This document shows, one piece after another, positions 1 through 11,261 of a stretch of DNA of 64,000 bases. Source of the stretch: Eriocheir sinensis (taxonomy: Eukaryota; Arthropoda; Malacostraca; Decapoda; Varunidae); the NCBI RefSeq assembly GCF_024679095.1, contig NW_026111655.1:206001-270000 (forward strand). The letters run 5' to 3'. How positions within the stretch are numbered: the first letter of the stretch is position 1; each line of letters starts with the position of its first letter. Position numbers and translations under genes: made by a program. Under the pieces are notes generated by a model. That model was not told the DNA's origin, made no database searches, and saw only the letters and a list, made by a program, of their open reading frames with translations.

Positions 1-1100
1 GACAGCGGATATCCAGCCTTTTGAGAGTGTGTTTACGCTGTTGTTTTTCTTGTTGTCTTCCTTCGTTTTTTTTTTTTTGTCCTTTCTGAAAGTTAAAAAA
101 GATGCGAAAGCTATTCCAAGAACCTCCAAAGTTAGCAGGAAAGCGTACCACACAGTATCCGAATAGTTTTCCTTACTCTACTCTTTCAAGCTACAGGATG
201 GAAAAAATATTCGGTCCGATCTGAGACGCCTTTCATGTTAGCCGAGGAACATTATACAAAAAAATATCAGAGTTTTCGCTGCTTTCCCAACCGGATGTTC
301 TTTCTGCTCTGTTCTCATTTTCTGTAGTATTTCTTCTCTCTCTCTAAATAGATAAATAAATAAATAAATAAATAAATATAATTAAAAAAATAATAATACA
401 CACCAATAATCATATGAAAAGGCAAAAACATTTTCACAACAATTAAAATAATCACGAGGAAAAAAAAAAATATCAATAGTTATTACACTACACAGCAACA
501 ATAAACAAAGGTGCAGGTGTGCATGGCTCAGGCGTTGCCATAAACAAGGAAAACTTAGCTTAGGCGAGGCTTGCATATGCGACGCATAACTCCGCGAGCC
601 TCAAGGAATGAAAAGATAAAGAATAATACCAGTGACTCTCCATCAATTCAAAGTCCAAAAAAAAAATCTTCAGGATGCAAATTTCATGCTGATGAGATCA
701 CGGAAATAAATCGACAGTTTTGCGCCTTATGTGCGGTGGTGAGGGTGATGCACGGCGCCATTCAGGGCCGTTACCGCCCTCAACTCAGCGATGCGGGAAT
801 CTAAATCACCCCCTTTGATGCATTACACTAAAAACCGCACACACTTACCTGCAGATGAATGTTCCACTCCATCAAGCAAGACTCCTCTCGCCCGCATCCC
901 GTGCTGAAGAAACCGAGAGGGAGGGAGGGAGAACGTCTTACCACCACACGTGCGCCACACACCTGCTGATGAAAACGGTAGTTAATTGAGAAGGCCCAAG
1001 ACCAAAGAGTATGTTAAAGAAAGGTTACCACTACACCTAGTCACGTAACTATATGCTAAGTCCAAGTCCAGAATATTGTTTAATTTTATGTAACATGAAT
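1..1100. other. intergenic, no gene seen
   Basis: AT-rich sequence with short poly-A/T and TAAA runs near 350-400. The short open frames on both strands have biased, low-complexity translations and no recognisable domain. I see nothing functional here. Confidence 0.5.
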
Positions 1101-1120
1101 AGTGACTTTGATGGCTTTTA

Positions 1121-1125
1121 AGATA

Positions 1126-1158
<33 letters not shown>

Positions 1159-1368
1159 GTCTGTCTGTTTGTCTGTCCGGATGCTCAGCGGCTCCTGGAT
1201 TTCCGCTCGATTTCTTCCCTCGCGTCTTCCCATTTTACTCGCTGTGCACGTACAAAGGGGCTCAGGGAATACGGTTATACTATGTTTCTTTTTACCAGCC
1301 ACGTTAGCGAATGTTAGTTTGTCTGTTTGTCTGATACTCTGTTTGTCTGCCTGTCTGCGTGTGTGCCC
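1121..1368. repeat. (GTCT)n microsatellite, two blocks
   Basis: Tetranucleotide GTCT tracts lie near 1127-1180 and 1313-1365, separated by unique sequence. They generate spurious serine/cysteine/valine-rich frames on the plus strand and a spurious 171-residue frame on the minus strand. Confidence 0.8.
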
Positions 1369-2414
1369 GGCGGCTGGCAGGATTCCGTTAAATCGGCGGC
1401 CTCTAGTTCCTTCCTTTCCTTGGTCCTTTCCCCTCTTCTCCTGCCTCTCCCATCCCTCCTGCTCATTTATAACTGTCGTCCTTGCAGCCCCGGGCACTAA
1501 GGCTGTATTTGGCTGCCGGACTTATCACAGGGACCCCATCTGCATAGAAAGGCGCCATTATTCAGCCAGTTAACCCGAGAGTCCTGCCTTGCCTCTGCCC
1601 CCTACCGCCCCTCTTCGTCTCCCTTCACCAGCCCGCTTGCCCCCTCAGTGCCGGCCTCATTTCTCCCCACAACCCCTCTCTGCATGCTCTTTTTTCCTCC
1701 TTTTCTCTAAGATTCGTATTATTTAGCAAAGGAAATAATAGAGAAAAAAGCCTATCAAGCGTGGATGACTGATGATCATTGCAGCGAGTACGCGTATATT
1801 TCACGTGTGTTTCAGGCGAGAGGATCAACGTGTTTGTTTCATGTATGATTAGTGGAGCTTCAACGCTTCAATCGTGTCGCGCGCCTTGGCTCATGAATTC
1901 GTCAAGCCGCGTTGATGAAATATCGATGCTGGCGTGAATCCTGTTTTGTTACGTGGGATAACATTCAGGAGTGTTCGTTGGTTCCTTTTTATCGAAGATG
2001 ATCTGTTTTCTTCTCGTGAATCTGACAAGCCGCAAAGATGAAATATCAAAGGCGACGTAAATTCTATTATTTAGGAATGAAATATTGAGGCTCTTTTAAG
2101 TTTATTTTGCTCCTTTCTGCATGGCATCAGGTCTCTATACAGGTCATTTGCATATTTCTACATGTATTGGACAGTGCGCCTGATTCATGGTTGTGGTAAA
2201 AAGTGGTTGTGTTAACTCCTGAGCCGAGGTAAGCTGAAACGCGTTTGATATGGAATGAAGTCAACTGAGAGGAGTTCCCTTCACCCACCAGGAAGTGTTC
2301 AACAATGCCAAAGAACTTCCAGTGATAAATGTCAACTGCGTGATGAACAAAATCCATCCACATGAAACAGTTATTTTTTTTTAATTTTATGGTAGAACTA
2401 ATGTTATGCTCTTT

Positions 2415-2479
<65 letters not shown>

Positions 2480-2990
2480 AGAGAAAACGCTTGAGTGCTA
2501 CTAAAAATGTTATGCGCTGACTCATTCCTAAATTAATAATGCAACTACTGCTATCACTATCGAATAAATCTTGCAGCTCTAGCGACTATGTCTTCAACGC
2601 TCTTGACCCTTTCAAGATGTAAAGTCTCTCAAGAAACAAAGAAACGAACAAAAAGACCATATTTTGCTGCTTAGTTCCTTACCGTGTAGGATCCTGGGGC
2701 TGTGCGTTTGTTTAAGCATCAAGTTATAATGTTTATCTGGGAATGATATCAACTGAAGAAGCAAAAAAAGATCTTTGCTAACTGTAAAATCATAAAGTAA
2801 GTTACATTATCTGTCTTCCTTCTATCTGAAACTATTATGAATCTAGGGAACAAAATGAAATTCTTACTGAACTACAAAAGGGGTGTGGGAACGGAGGAAT
2901 GGGTATTGAAATTAAGGGTATTGGATGATTACTTAGGAAAGGGAAAGTTGGTGGCATACGCTTGGGTGGTCGTGGCAACGGTGTTCAGCC
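1369..2990. other. intergenic with (GT)n tract
   Basis: No gene recognised. Two diverged tandem segments (about 1885-1990 and 2010-2090) share a phrase ending in a GATGAAATATC motif. A pure (GT)n tract lies at about 2417-2477. Confidence 0.5.
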
Positions 2991-2993
2991 GTT

Positions 2994-3146
2994 TCATTGA
3001 CCCTTGAGCATGTTATGTATGGGTAAGAACCCAGAGCTACAGAGCAAGTGTAACATCCGGATTATCACAGTTTATCTTCCCCAGGTACCCATTTATCGAC
3101 CAGCTCAAAAGGGAGGATGAACAGCGAGCAGACTGGGCTGCGGTCG
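2994..3146 (-). repeat. SINE-like dispersed repeat (family B, partial)
   Basis: The minus strand carries the body shared with the copies at 11.04-11.47 kb: a CTGTTCATCCTCCCTTT-type segment, then GGTCGATAAATG, then a GGGTAAGAACCCA-type tail. The tRNA-like head seen in the 11.4-kb copy is absent; instead the copy joins the GGCCTGATGGTCG repeat. Family membership is seen directly by comparing copies in this window; the SINE label is inferred from the tRNA-like head of the best copy. Confidence 0.6.
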
Positions 3147-3195
3147 ACCATCAGGCCCCATCAAGAAAGCCTACCGGCGCCATAGGCACCATTAC
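3139..3195 (-). repeat. dispersed repeat (family C) with hairpin core
   Basis: Contains the core GACCATCAGGCCCCA followed by AAGAAAGCCTACCGGCG and CATAGGC. The same block recurs at about 4774-4921 and at 6837-7625. In the other copies the core is an inverted repeat, GGGCC-8 nt-GGCCC, able to form a hairpin. Confidence 0.6.
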
Positions 3196-3208
3196 TCAGG
3201 GAACATAT

Positions 3209-3360
3209 GCCAGTTTGTACGCACCATTACAGTTCATATTCACACCAGAAAACAAATATTCGCGTATGATGATTACTCTCTAAATAGAAACCGATTGACA
3301 TTATTTCGGGAACATGCCTTCGGTTGTGAGTACTAATTGGAACGGTGCGTACAAACTGGC
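3209..3360. mobile_element. short MITE-like element with terminal inverted repeats
   Basis: The left end GCCAGTTTGTACGCACC is matched by the reverse complement of the right end at 3344-3360, with further imperfect pairing to about 24 bp. The element is 152 bp and has no ORF. The flanking 8-mers, GAACATAT and AAACATGC, agree at 5 of 8 positions, so an old 8-bp target duplication is possible but unproven. It abuts the family C repeat. Confidence 0.6.
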
Positions 3361-4030
3361 AAACATGCTTTTGTGTTGGTGTAAGCCTTGTGGAACACCT
3401 GAATATCTAAAGCCTGAAATAAAGTGTTGGTCATAAGTCTGGCGCAGCAAAGCAATAACAAGCTCGGCCTGTCTCATTTTGTTAAGCTTACCCTTGCTAT
3501 GTAATTTAAAATGCCTTGAAGGAAGGTAATTTTATAGATTTAGTAGTATTGTGAAAATTTTCCTCCGAGATTCTCAACTTTTCAATTACCTCGTTTGCGG
3601 ATTAATGTCCAACCCCCCCCCCCCCCCCCCCTTCTTTTTTTAGCCTTGAATATCGTCACTTCTTGCAGTAAACTGTTTCTTACTGCCTCCCTTTTAAAAC
3701 ATCTGAATATCATGTTTTCTCTATTTTATAACCTTTGTTACACATCCACTGACGCATGGATGTATACAAATACTATTTCTAATAAAGATAAATAATGAAA
3801 CACACACACACACACACACACACTACCCGTATGATGAACAACCAAGCCAACACACACTCATAATACTCACGCATCAGTTCTGGAGCTTTCGCGTGTTCCC
3901 TGCAGCGTCTTCGGCCGCCCACACCTCCACCGGCCAGCTGCTAGGGTGTGTGTGTGTGTGTCTCTGTAGCGCATGGCGACAAACAAACAAAAAATTAACA
4001 ACTGAAAAAGTGACAATGTATAATAATTGA
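3361..4030. other. intergenic with poly-C and (AC)n tracts
   Basis: A poly-C run lies at about 3612-3631 and an (AC)n tract at about 3798-3824. No gene is recognised. Confidence 0.5.
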
Positions 4031-4033
4031 GGA

Positions 4034-4773
<740 letters not shown>

Positions 4774-4943
4774 CGGGGGGCAGCATGAGCCAACGCAAGA
4801 TGGCGCCACTATAAAGACTCGCCTGCGCCAGAACGTGCTGGGCCGACCATCAGGCCCCACCTGGATGAAGCCTTGGGCCGACCATCAGGCCCCACCGGGG
4901 AGATGCCTACCAACAACGTAAAAAAAAAAAAAAAAAAAAAAAA
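4774..4943. repeat. family C dispersed repeat with poly-A
   Basis: Begins GGGGGGCAGCATGAGCCA and continues through an AAGATGGCGCCACTATAAA phrase, then two direct copies of the GGGCCGACCATCAGGCCCC hairpin core (near 4850 and 4877), and ends in about 23 A residues. The same leader and core order occurs at 6843-6936, which establishes a dispersed family. The poly-A end suggests retroposition on the plus strand, an inference only. Confidence 0.65.
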
Positions 4944-6087
4944 TGTTCAACAAAGGGAGGAAGAGGATGCCTGCCGGTCACTCCCCAAACAGTATATAGA
5001 TATGAGAATGTAAAGAAAAATAAACTGCCATATCAATATAATTATCACTTATTAACATATCACCAACAACTATTTTATACAATGGAATCAGCAGAAATGA
5101 TTGAGAAATTTTAAATAAGATCATATGATCAAGAGTCTCCACATATCATCCCGGGGCCAAACTGTGTGTAGTACTTTTAACACTAAAGGATAGCAAAAGA
5201 AGAAAATCCATCACACCATGAAGCGTGTGACCCCCGGCCAGGCGTACAGTGTACAGGAGACGGCAGGGTCCCACTAACACGACAATAATACCAAAGGCCC
5301 ATTGCTGCCACGTCATGGGCTGCACAGAGACTCCCTCAAGTGAAGCTGCTATTTTTGGGATGTGGACACTGATAGTGTTGGCACTCTGACAGCAATGTAG
5401 GAGTGGCTGCCCTTGGAACCCAGGAATATGCAGGGGAACATTGGAGGTCGTAATATTTTCCTTTAATTACTAGCAGTTGAACTGTTAAAGGAAATAAGTT
5501 TCCTCAGAACCAGGGTGGACTGCGTCATTCTGGACAGCAGGCACTCTGCCCTTTCATTTAGCTGAATGCTAACATGAGATGGTAACAGCTAAAATGGACC
5601 TTGCCACAAGTTCTCTCATTGGAACAAGTGTCGACAGTAAATTACATCACAGTCCGCTGGAGAGGAAGACACGAACACGAGAATTAAATAACTATATGTA
5701 ATATATAGCACATACAGAAAAAAAGGTCAGAATGCGGACTTTACCTTTTCTGATGCCAGGCTATGAGAAGCTTGTCGAGAACGTGGACCCAAGTTTGGCA
5801 CAACACCCCAGCTCTGAAGCGCTGAGAAGACAAAGCCTTGACCGGAAACGCCGTGATCAAAGGTTCTTGGAGGAGTATTAGCTATAAATGTATGAAAAGA
5901 GGCAACAAATAATGATATTCATTATTTATTTGGAAAATACTTACACACGAAAAGTATGACTGACAGAAAAAAGTATGACAGCAGATAATCGCAGCAGAGA
6001 TCAGCGTTTTTTTCAGCGTCGGAGGTAGAGGCCGTGCCATCGTGTCCCCTGGGGGTGGACCTATACAGACATGCAAGCAGACAAACC

Positions 6088-6090
<3 letters not shown>
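4944..6090. other. intergenic; one small ORF candidate
   Basis: No recognised gene or repeat. The only protein-like frame is the 49-codon ORF at 5732-5881, listed separately. Confidence 0.4.
5732..5881 (+). CDS. small ORF of unknown function (weak candidate)
   Basis: A 49-residue ATG-to-TAG frame with balanced, charged composition, starting MRTLPFLMPGYEK and ending DRKRRDQRFLEEY. It contrasts with the low-complexity frames around it. An AG dinucleotide lies just upstream, so it could be an exon end instead of a whole gene. No family is recognised, and chance is a serious alternative in a 64-kb intergenic-rich window. Confidence 0.15.
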   Translation: MRTLPFLMPGYEKLVENVDPSLAQHPSSEALRRQSLDRKRRDQRFLEEY

Positions 6091-6091
<1 letters not shown>

Positions 6092-6169
<78 letters not shown>

Positions 6170-6223
6170 TGTTTGTCTGTGTGTGTGTCTGTCTGTTTGT
6201 CTGTGTGTGTGTGTGTGTCTGTC

Positions 6224-6289
<66 letters not shown>

Positions 6290-6304
6290 TGTCTGTGTGT
6301 GTGT

Positions 6305-6363
<59 letters not shown>
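6092..6363. repeat. (GT)n microsatellite with GTCT interruptions
   Basis: About 270 bp of GT dinucleotide interrupted by GTCTGTCT blocks. Five overlapping open frames (cysteine-valine or histidine-threonine) are translations of this tract. Confidence 0.95.
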
Positions 6364-6365
<2 letters not shown>

Positions 6366-6836
6366 CTCTCTCTCAAGAGGAAAGGGATTCAATGAGCAAC
6401 AATTACCATATATGTTCGCAAACTTACTCCTAATGAATAAGTGATTCTTATTATCAACATACAATATGCACGTCAGATCAACCAAATGCTGCCCCGTTTA
6501 CTGTGAATCAAACAGGCACACACTATATAGTTAAGAGGGATTTTTTTCGTCTCTCATATCTGGGTCAAGAGCGTGAGACTGGTTATACAGCGTGGCGTGT
6601 GGGCGCCGTGACGGCCGGCGAGTCGGCGATGCGTCCAGCGGCAGACGAGGCACTGAGACAGACCAGCCCTGTGTCGCCGACACACCTCAGTGAACGTGAC
6701 AGTAACGGAGAGTTATACATCTGATAAGGTTATGATATGTACACTGCTTCAGTTAGTCACTACCCACATGCTGTCCTGAAAATCACCAGCCAACCCAGAC
6801 TCTAGATTCTCTCTCAAAAGAGAGGATCAAAGATGA
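6364..6836. other. intergenic, nothing recognised
   Basis: Unique-looking sequence without a supported gene or repeat. Confidence 0.4.
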
Positions 6837-6936
6837 GCTTCGGGGGGGCAGCATGAGCCCAGAAAGATGGCGCCACTATAAACACTTGTCTGCGTCATAA
6901 CGGATTGGGGCCGACCATCAGGCCCCACCAAGAAAG

Positions 6937-7598
6937 GAGGGTGCGTCACATCTCCTACGACACATTTCCTACACGTCACATCTACAAATTTAGAAGTCCT
7001 CCGAGTAGTGTCATATTTCCTACAGGGATACAATACATCTACACACAAAAATATATTCAGTCCCACTTCCTACAGGGCTCCAGTCACATTTCCTACAGGT
7101 CATATTTCCTACACCATGACAGCCAGCGTGCTCTGGAACTTCGGTGCAGCATTTTCCTATGAGCAATGGTTCTTCTGCCCTGCCGACACGATGGCACCTG
7201 TGCAGATTGCATAGATATTCTTGTGACAACAGCAGATAATAACAGCCCTGCAAGATGCCCTATTTGTAGACTACCCTTCATGACAGGCTTGAGATATTCA
7301 TTTAAAGATTCCTTTTAAAGTAATGTGTTCCAAAATCAAAGTTCAACTTTTTTTACAGTTTAGTTTTGTTTCACTTTTGGACATTCTACGTACTCGCAGA
7401 ACTGTAGGAGATATGACAGCATAACTGTAGGAGCTACGCCGGATGCACTGATTTGTGCAGGAAATACGCTGGGCACTCAGTTTTTGTGCAGGAATTGTGC
7501 CGTACTCATGTTTTTGTGTAGGAAATATGACGGACTATGTATAAGAAATGTGACAATACTCCATTTTTTGTACTTGTGTAGGAAATGTGACTACGCCC
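6937..7598. mobile_element. hAT-like nonautonomous element (MITE) with 8-bp TSD
   Basis: Flanked by perfect 8-bp duplications CAAGAAAG (6929-6936 and 7599-7606), the target length typical of hAT elements. Ends are related inverted repeats: GGGTGCGTCACATCTCC at left, GGGCGTAGTCACATTTCC when the right end is reverse-complemented. The left third holds about five copies of a CACATTTCCTACA motif, and the right third about seven diverged copies of its reverse complement (TGTAGGAAATGTG), which gives an inverted subterminal repeat array. The middle carries a decayed RING-finger sequence. No transposase is present. The superfamily is inferred only from TSD length. Confidence 0.75.
7112..7318 (+). pseudogene. 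decayed C3HC4 RING-finger fragment inside the MITE
   Basis: The plus-strand frame ending at TAA 7316-7318 encodes the ligand series C-x2-F, C-x-H, C-x2-C, C-x2-C. The visible segments are RCSIFL, then VLLPCRHDGTCADC, a 15-residue spacer and CPICRLPF. This is the order and spacing of a C3HC4 RING (E3 ubiquitin ligase type), except that the second ligand is Phe (TTC at 7154-7156) and an in-frame TGA follows at 7160-7162. The distal part is open from ATG 7166 (50 residues). Either the mobile element captured a host RING exon or this is what remains of an internal gene of its parent. Chance is unlikely given the seven remaining ligands, but no homology search was possible. Confidence 0.6.
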
Positions 7599-7634
7599 CA
7601 AGAAAGTCTACCGGCGCTATAGGCTGAAACGGGA

Positions 7635-9480
7635 AAAAAATTGTACCAGAGTCCAGATCAGGCAATCGACCAACGGTTTTTGCAGGGATTCCACGGAGTT
7701 GCAAGAGATCCCAGAATGCCTCGCAATTCAGTGAATTAAATGCCTTCTTGAGATCGACATAGCCTCCAACATCCCCTCTGAAAACTCACGTCGGCGCTTC
7801 ACCAGTAGTACGCGAAACACATGGATACGGTCAGTTGTCGAATTCCCAGGCGTGAACCCGGACTGCTCAGGTCTCTGCAGCTTCAGCAGCTGGTTGCAAA
7901 TCCGTATACCCAATATGTGAACAAGCACTTTGCCTGGTACACTGAGCAGTGTAACACCACGGTAGTTGTTACAGTCCTTACGGTTCCCTTTCCCTTTCCA
8001 GATAGGGACGACAAATCTTCTTAGTCAGGAGGAATGGTACTAGATTTTCTACAGTATCTTGAACACACTTCCCCATGAGCAACTCCGCACTGATGTTACA
8101 AACACCAGCTGCCTTTCCACCCTTCAATCTTGCCAAACCCTCTGACCTTGTCAAGAAATAGGGGGGAGGGGGGTTACTTTCAACAATGCATGGATCAGCG
8201 TCCTCCATTTGCGACCCAGCAGCTCGGAACTGCCCATTTGGAGGGTGCGACAAGTACAGCTGCTCAAAATACTCGGCCCTACGAACCCTCTGCCCATCTG
8301 TGCCTGACACAAGGCAACCACTTGCTGTTCAATTAGCGCTCACTTGAGAGAGAGGTTCGAAGCGGACCTTCCTCAGAGCTCGGTAGGCAGGTCGGAAGTC
8401 ATTTGCGTTGAATGACCCTATATGTCCTAACCGAGACTTAGGCCATACCTCTTCTTGTCTCTCCTCAGGAGAGCTCTAGTCTTACGCGCCAAAGCCCTAT
8501 ATTGGTCCCAATTCCCAGCAAGCTCAGCAGCTCGACACTTCTCGGTATTCTCCAGCGTCTCCCCCGAGGCGAAACAACTTGATCTTGGGCGGTCTCCATT
8601 GCACTCCTTTGCAGCTTGAAGAGTTTCACCTTTGAAGGTATCCTCATCGTTAAAGGGTCTTCAAGGGTGCTGAGCACATTGAGCCGATTTGAAAGTGTCA
8701 CTGGACACTCCTGAGCACATGCCATATCTTTCAGTCTCTCGAGACGGAACAGAGCATGATTACACCTCGAGATTCTTTTGTACTCGACATACAGCCTAAG
8801 TGTTGCAACAACAGCCTATCGTCAATTGCAAAGAATTCTGCTCTCCGAAAATTACAGCAGTTCTAAAGTATTTTCCAACTAGTGTATACAAGGATGTGGT
8901 TAATCTCCTTAACTATCCCTCCAGCATTGACATACCAAGTCCAGCGATGCAGCTCTAGTCTCCAGTACCTAGAACCTGCATTTTTTTAACATCTTGGATC
9001 TTGCCAAATTAAAAAGGAGTGTGTTTTTGGTGTTTCTGGTACCAAGACCGTGGGACCAACACAACTCACAGCCTCTGTGAGTGCATTAGTAGCATTGAAT
9101 CCGACCAAGACAATGAGTGTGTCCTGAGAGGGACATTGGTCTGATACGGAGTCGAGTTTGACGTAGAATACCTCCTTCCCTTCAGTTTCATACATCTCTG
9201 TAGATATGGACATTGTAACACGAGACATGAACCCCAGGGTGTGCTCCAGCTTCGCTCGCATTATACGCTCATCAAACGAAGTAACCTTAACCACAAATGG
9301 CTGCAATTGGCTAGAGATGCCTAAGCTACCCCTTAATTACAGGGCCCATTGATCATGCCGGCCTAGTAGTAGGTGTATCCTCCCCCGACACACACTACTG
9401 ATCTCGCCATTGCCAAGCCGCCTCGTCTAAGAGAGTACAATTATATCCACCTGCAGCCTTCTGGGCTCATTCTCTAGCTA
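7635..9480 (-). pseudogene. degraded non-LTR retrotransposon (endonuclease + partial reverse transcriptase)
   Basis: Read on the minus strand through many frameshifts. 9480-8990 gives apurinic endonuclease-like segments (VDIIVLSETRR, GRHDQWALN, DERIMRAKLEHTLGFMS, a QDTLIVL block). 8725-8330 gives a linker with RKTRALLRRDKKRY. 8310-7640 gives the start of the reverse transcriptase (RRAEYFEQLY, KGGKAAGVCNISAELL, LQRPEQSGFTPGNSTTDRI, YVDLKKAFNSLN). The catalytic FADD region and everything 3' of it are missing; the element stops where the family C repeat begins near 7630. I recognise the family as a common animal LINE with an APE endonuclease but cannot fix the clade. Confidence 0.75.
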
Positions 9481-9900
9481 AGGCAGTCGTTGATACTCAG
9501 AGGGGCTCAGGACGTTCCAGGAACCCACATGCAGAGCCCTACGAAGGTTAATCCGGAGGCTGATTTTGCAGGCGGGCGCTGCTTCTGCACCACACCGACC
9601 ATCCCAAACACAAAAAGAGGGGTTGAGGCCTTCCCCCTACGAGATCCGGGGTATTCCGTAGGTTTTGCCCTACACTCGTCATTGACGGCAGGATCGTCCG
9701 TTGCGGATGCATAAAGGAAGCCTGCCGCACTGTCGGGCCCCCAGCAGAACCGGATTAGGATCGAGGCTTTACGGGAAGGGGTTGCAGGCCCCTCCCCAAC
9801 CAACCCAAATAAGGGGCTGGAGTGACTGCTAGACGTAATTAGGGACACAGGACCCCTGAGAGGATTAATCCCCGGACCACCCATAAAGGAAGCAGCTTAA
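9481..9900 (-). repeat. probable 5' leader of the degraded LINE
   Basis: The minus strand holds an open frame of 125 residues without a known domain, in the position expected for the 5' region of the adjoining LINE. Assignment rests on contiguity and a similar GC-richer composition, so it is tentative. Confidence 0.35.
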
Positions 9901-9997
9901 GCAGGAAGGACGGGAATAGAGAGCAGCAGCTCAGGGAGGCTGAGGAAGCTGCACTCCTCATCTAGATAGACCATAAAGATAACATTTTCGGACTTTA

Positions 9998-10050
9998 TTG
10001 TTGTTGTTGTTGTTGTTGTTGTTATTGGTGGTGGTGGTGTTGTGCTGCTG
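9998..10050. repeat. (TTG)n / (GGT)n / GCT short tandem repeats
   Basis: A TTG trinucleotide run of eight units is followed by GGT repeats and a short GCT run. Confidence 0.85.
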
Positions 10051-10459
10051 CTGCGTCTCTCACCAGTCAAGGTGCGATAGTGAAGGACGGAGCGTAACTC
10101 AATGTAACGATTTTAAGCCTTAACTTTATTCTCTCGTTCTCAACTTTCTTTCGACTTTCTTGCACTTATTTTTCTCTTTTTCCGTCATTCTTTTAGTTTC
10201 GTTGTCCTTCTTTCTTCCTTTTTCTCTTACTTTTTATCTTTTTCCTCAAACTTTCCTTCCCTGTTTTTCTTTGTAAAACTTTGTTCCCCCTCTTTCTAGA
10301 TTTCATTCCTTTATTCATTTCCCTCTTTTCATTACTCTCGGCACGCACCGACCGGAGCCGTGGCCCCCAACGCTTTCTAGTTAACCAGCGGGTGTGATGC
10401 TGTGCCGTGTGTTGAGGCAGAGAGAGCCTGAAGCTGAAAAGAACTACGCCCGACACACA

Positions 10460-10822
10460 CACACACACAGAATTGTGTGTGTGTGTGTGTGTGTGTGTGT
10501 AATTCACCTCTTGGTCTGCTGCGGGTCTCTCTCGAGACAGCCAGCCGTTCCCCTACGGAAGAGCACAGGGCTCGTAGTACCGATCTTTGGGTAGGACTGA
10601 GACCACTCACACACAACACACCGCGACGACGAGGTCACAACTTGCCTGACGTCGCGTACCTACTCACTGCTAGGTGAACAGGGGCTACACGTGAAAGAAG
10701 ATAAACCCAACTTATCTTCACCCGGCCGGGGAATCGAATCCCGGTCCTTCTGGTTGTGAGCCAGACGCTCTACCCCTGAGCTACCGGGCCGTGTGTGTGT
10801 GTGTGTGTGTGTGTGTGTAGGG
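10460..10822 (-). repeat. tRNA-Val-like SINE flanked by (GT)n
   Basis: On the minus strand 10790-10721 folds like a tRNA head: GGCCCGGTAGCTCAG with an A box, an anticodon arm TCTGG-CTCACAA-CCAGA reading CAC (valine), and a B box GGATTCGATTCC. The unrelated body runs to about 10500 and ends in (AC)n. A second (GT)n tract sits directly 5' of the head. The body recurs at 18.26-18.49 kb. The acceptor stem is imperfect and a long body follows, so this is a SINE head rather than a working tRNA gene. Confidence 0.75.
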
Positions 10823-11039
10823 AGAAGACCTTTTGCTTGTTTACGTAACGACGGAGGTTTTAGCGATCCCCGAGACAGTAAAAAGTAAGGCTGGGGGCAT
10901 ACACTATAGCTGCGCGTGGCCTTGGTGCGCCTCTTCGTCATATTGTTTTTTGAGCCTGGAAGGTAAAGTAGGGATCATTGACTATAGTTGCGCGTGGCGG
11001 CGGTGCTCATCTCCGTCCGGTCCAGTCCCGTCACCGTGG

Positions 11040-11245
11040 TAGTAGAAAACCCACTAACCTGAAACAGGGCCCGTACAACACCAAGGTTACCACATTTTAC
11101 CTTCCCTGGTTTCCAGTTATACATTTATCGACCATCCCGAAAGGAAGGATGAACAGCTGGATTGGCGTGCCCAGGTCAGGATTCGACCACAGTCCTGCAG
11201 ATTCGTAGGTAGGGACAGTAACAACTTTACTGAGGAGGCGCTGTG
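11040..11245 (-). repeat. SINE family B copy
   Basis: The minus strand has a degraded tRNA-like head (GTTACTGTCCCTACC...GTGGTCGAATCCTGACC) and the shared CAGCTGTTCATCCTTCC and GGTCGATAAATG body. The orientation matches the neighbouring copy at 11.26-11.47 kb, giving a tandem pair. Confidence 0.65.
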
Positions 11246-11261
11246 GTGGGTGATACCTCAC

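Larger units (their letters stand above)
6837..7630. repeat. family C repeat interrupted by a MITE
   Basis: The left part (6837-6936) carries the GCAGCATGAGCC leader, GATGGCGCCACTATAAA and the hairpin core. The right part (7599-7625) resumes with CAAGAAAG, TCTACCGGCG and CTATAGGC. The two halves rejoin exactly when the 662-bp insert and one copy of CAAGAAAG are removed. Confidence 0.75.

Noticed and set aside
5882..6485. Several frames of 117-187 codons (His-Thr or Cys-Val)
   Set aside because: Produced by the (GT)n tract.
7728..8310. Separate small genes suggested by 66-110-codon minus-strand frames
   Set aside because: They are consecutive pieces of one degraded LINE reverse transcriptase.
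10721..10790. tRNA-Val (CAC) gene
   Set aside because: A and B boxes and the anticodon arm are good, but the acceptor stem is imperfect and the sequence continues into a SINE body shared with 18.3 kb.
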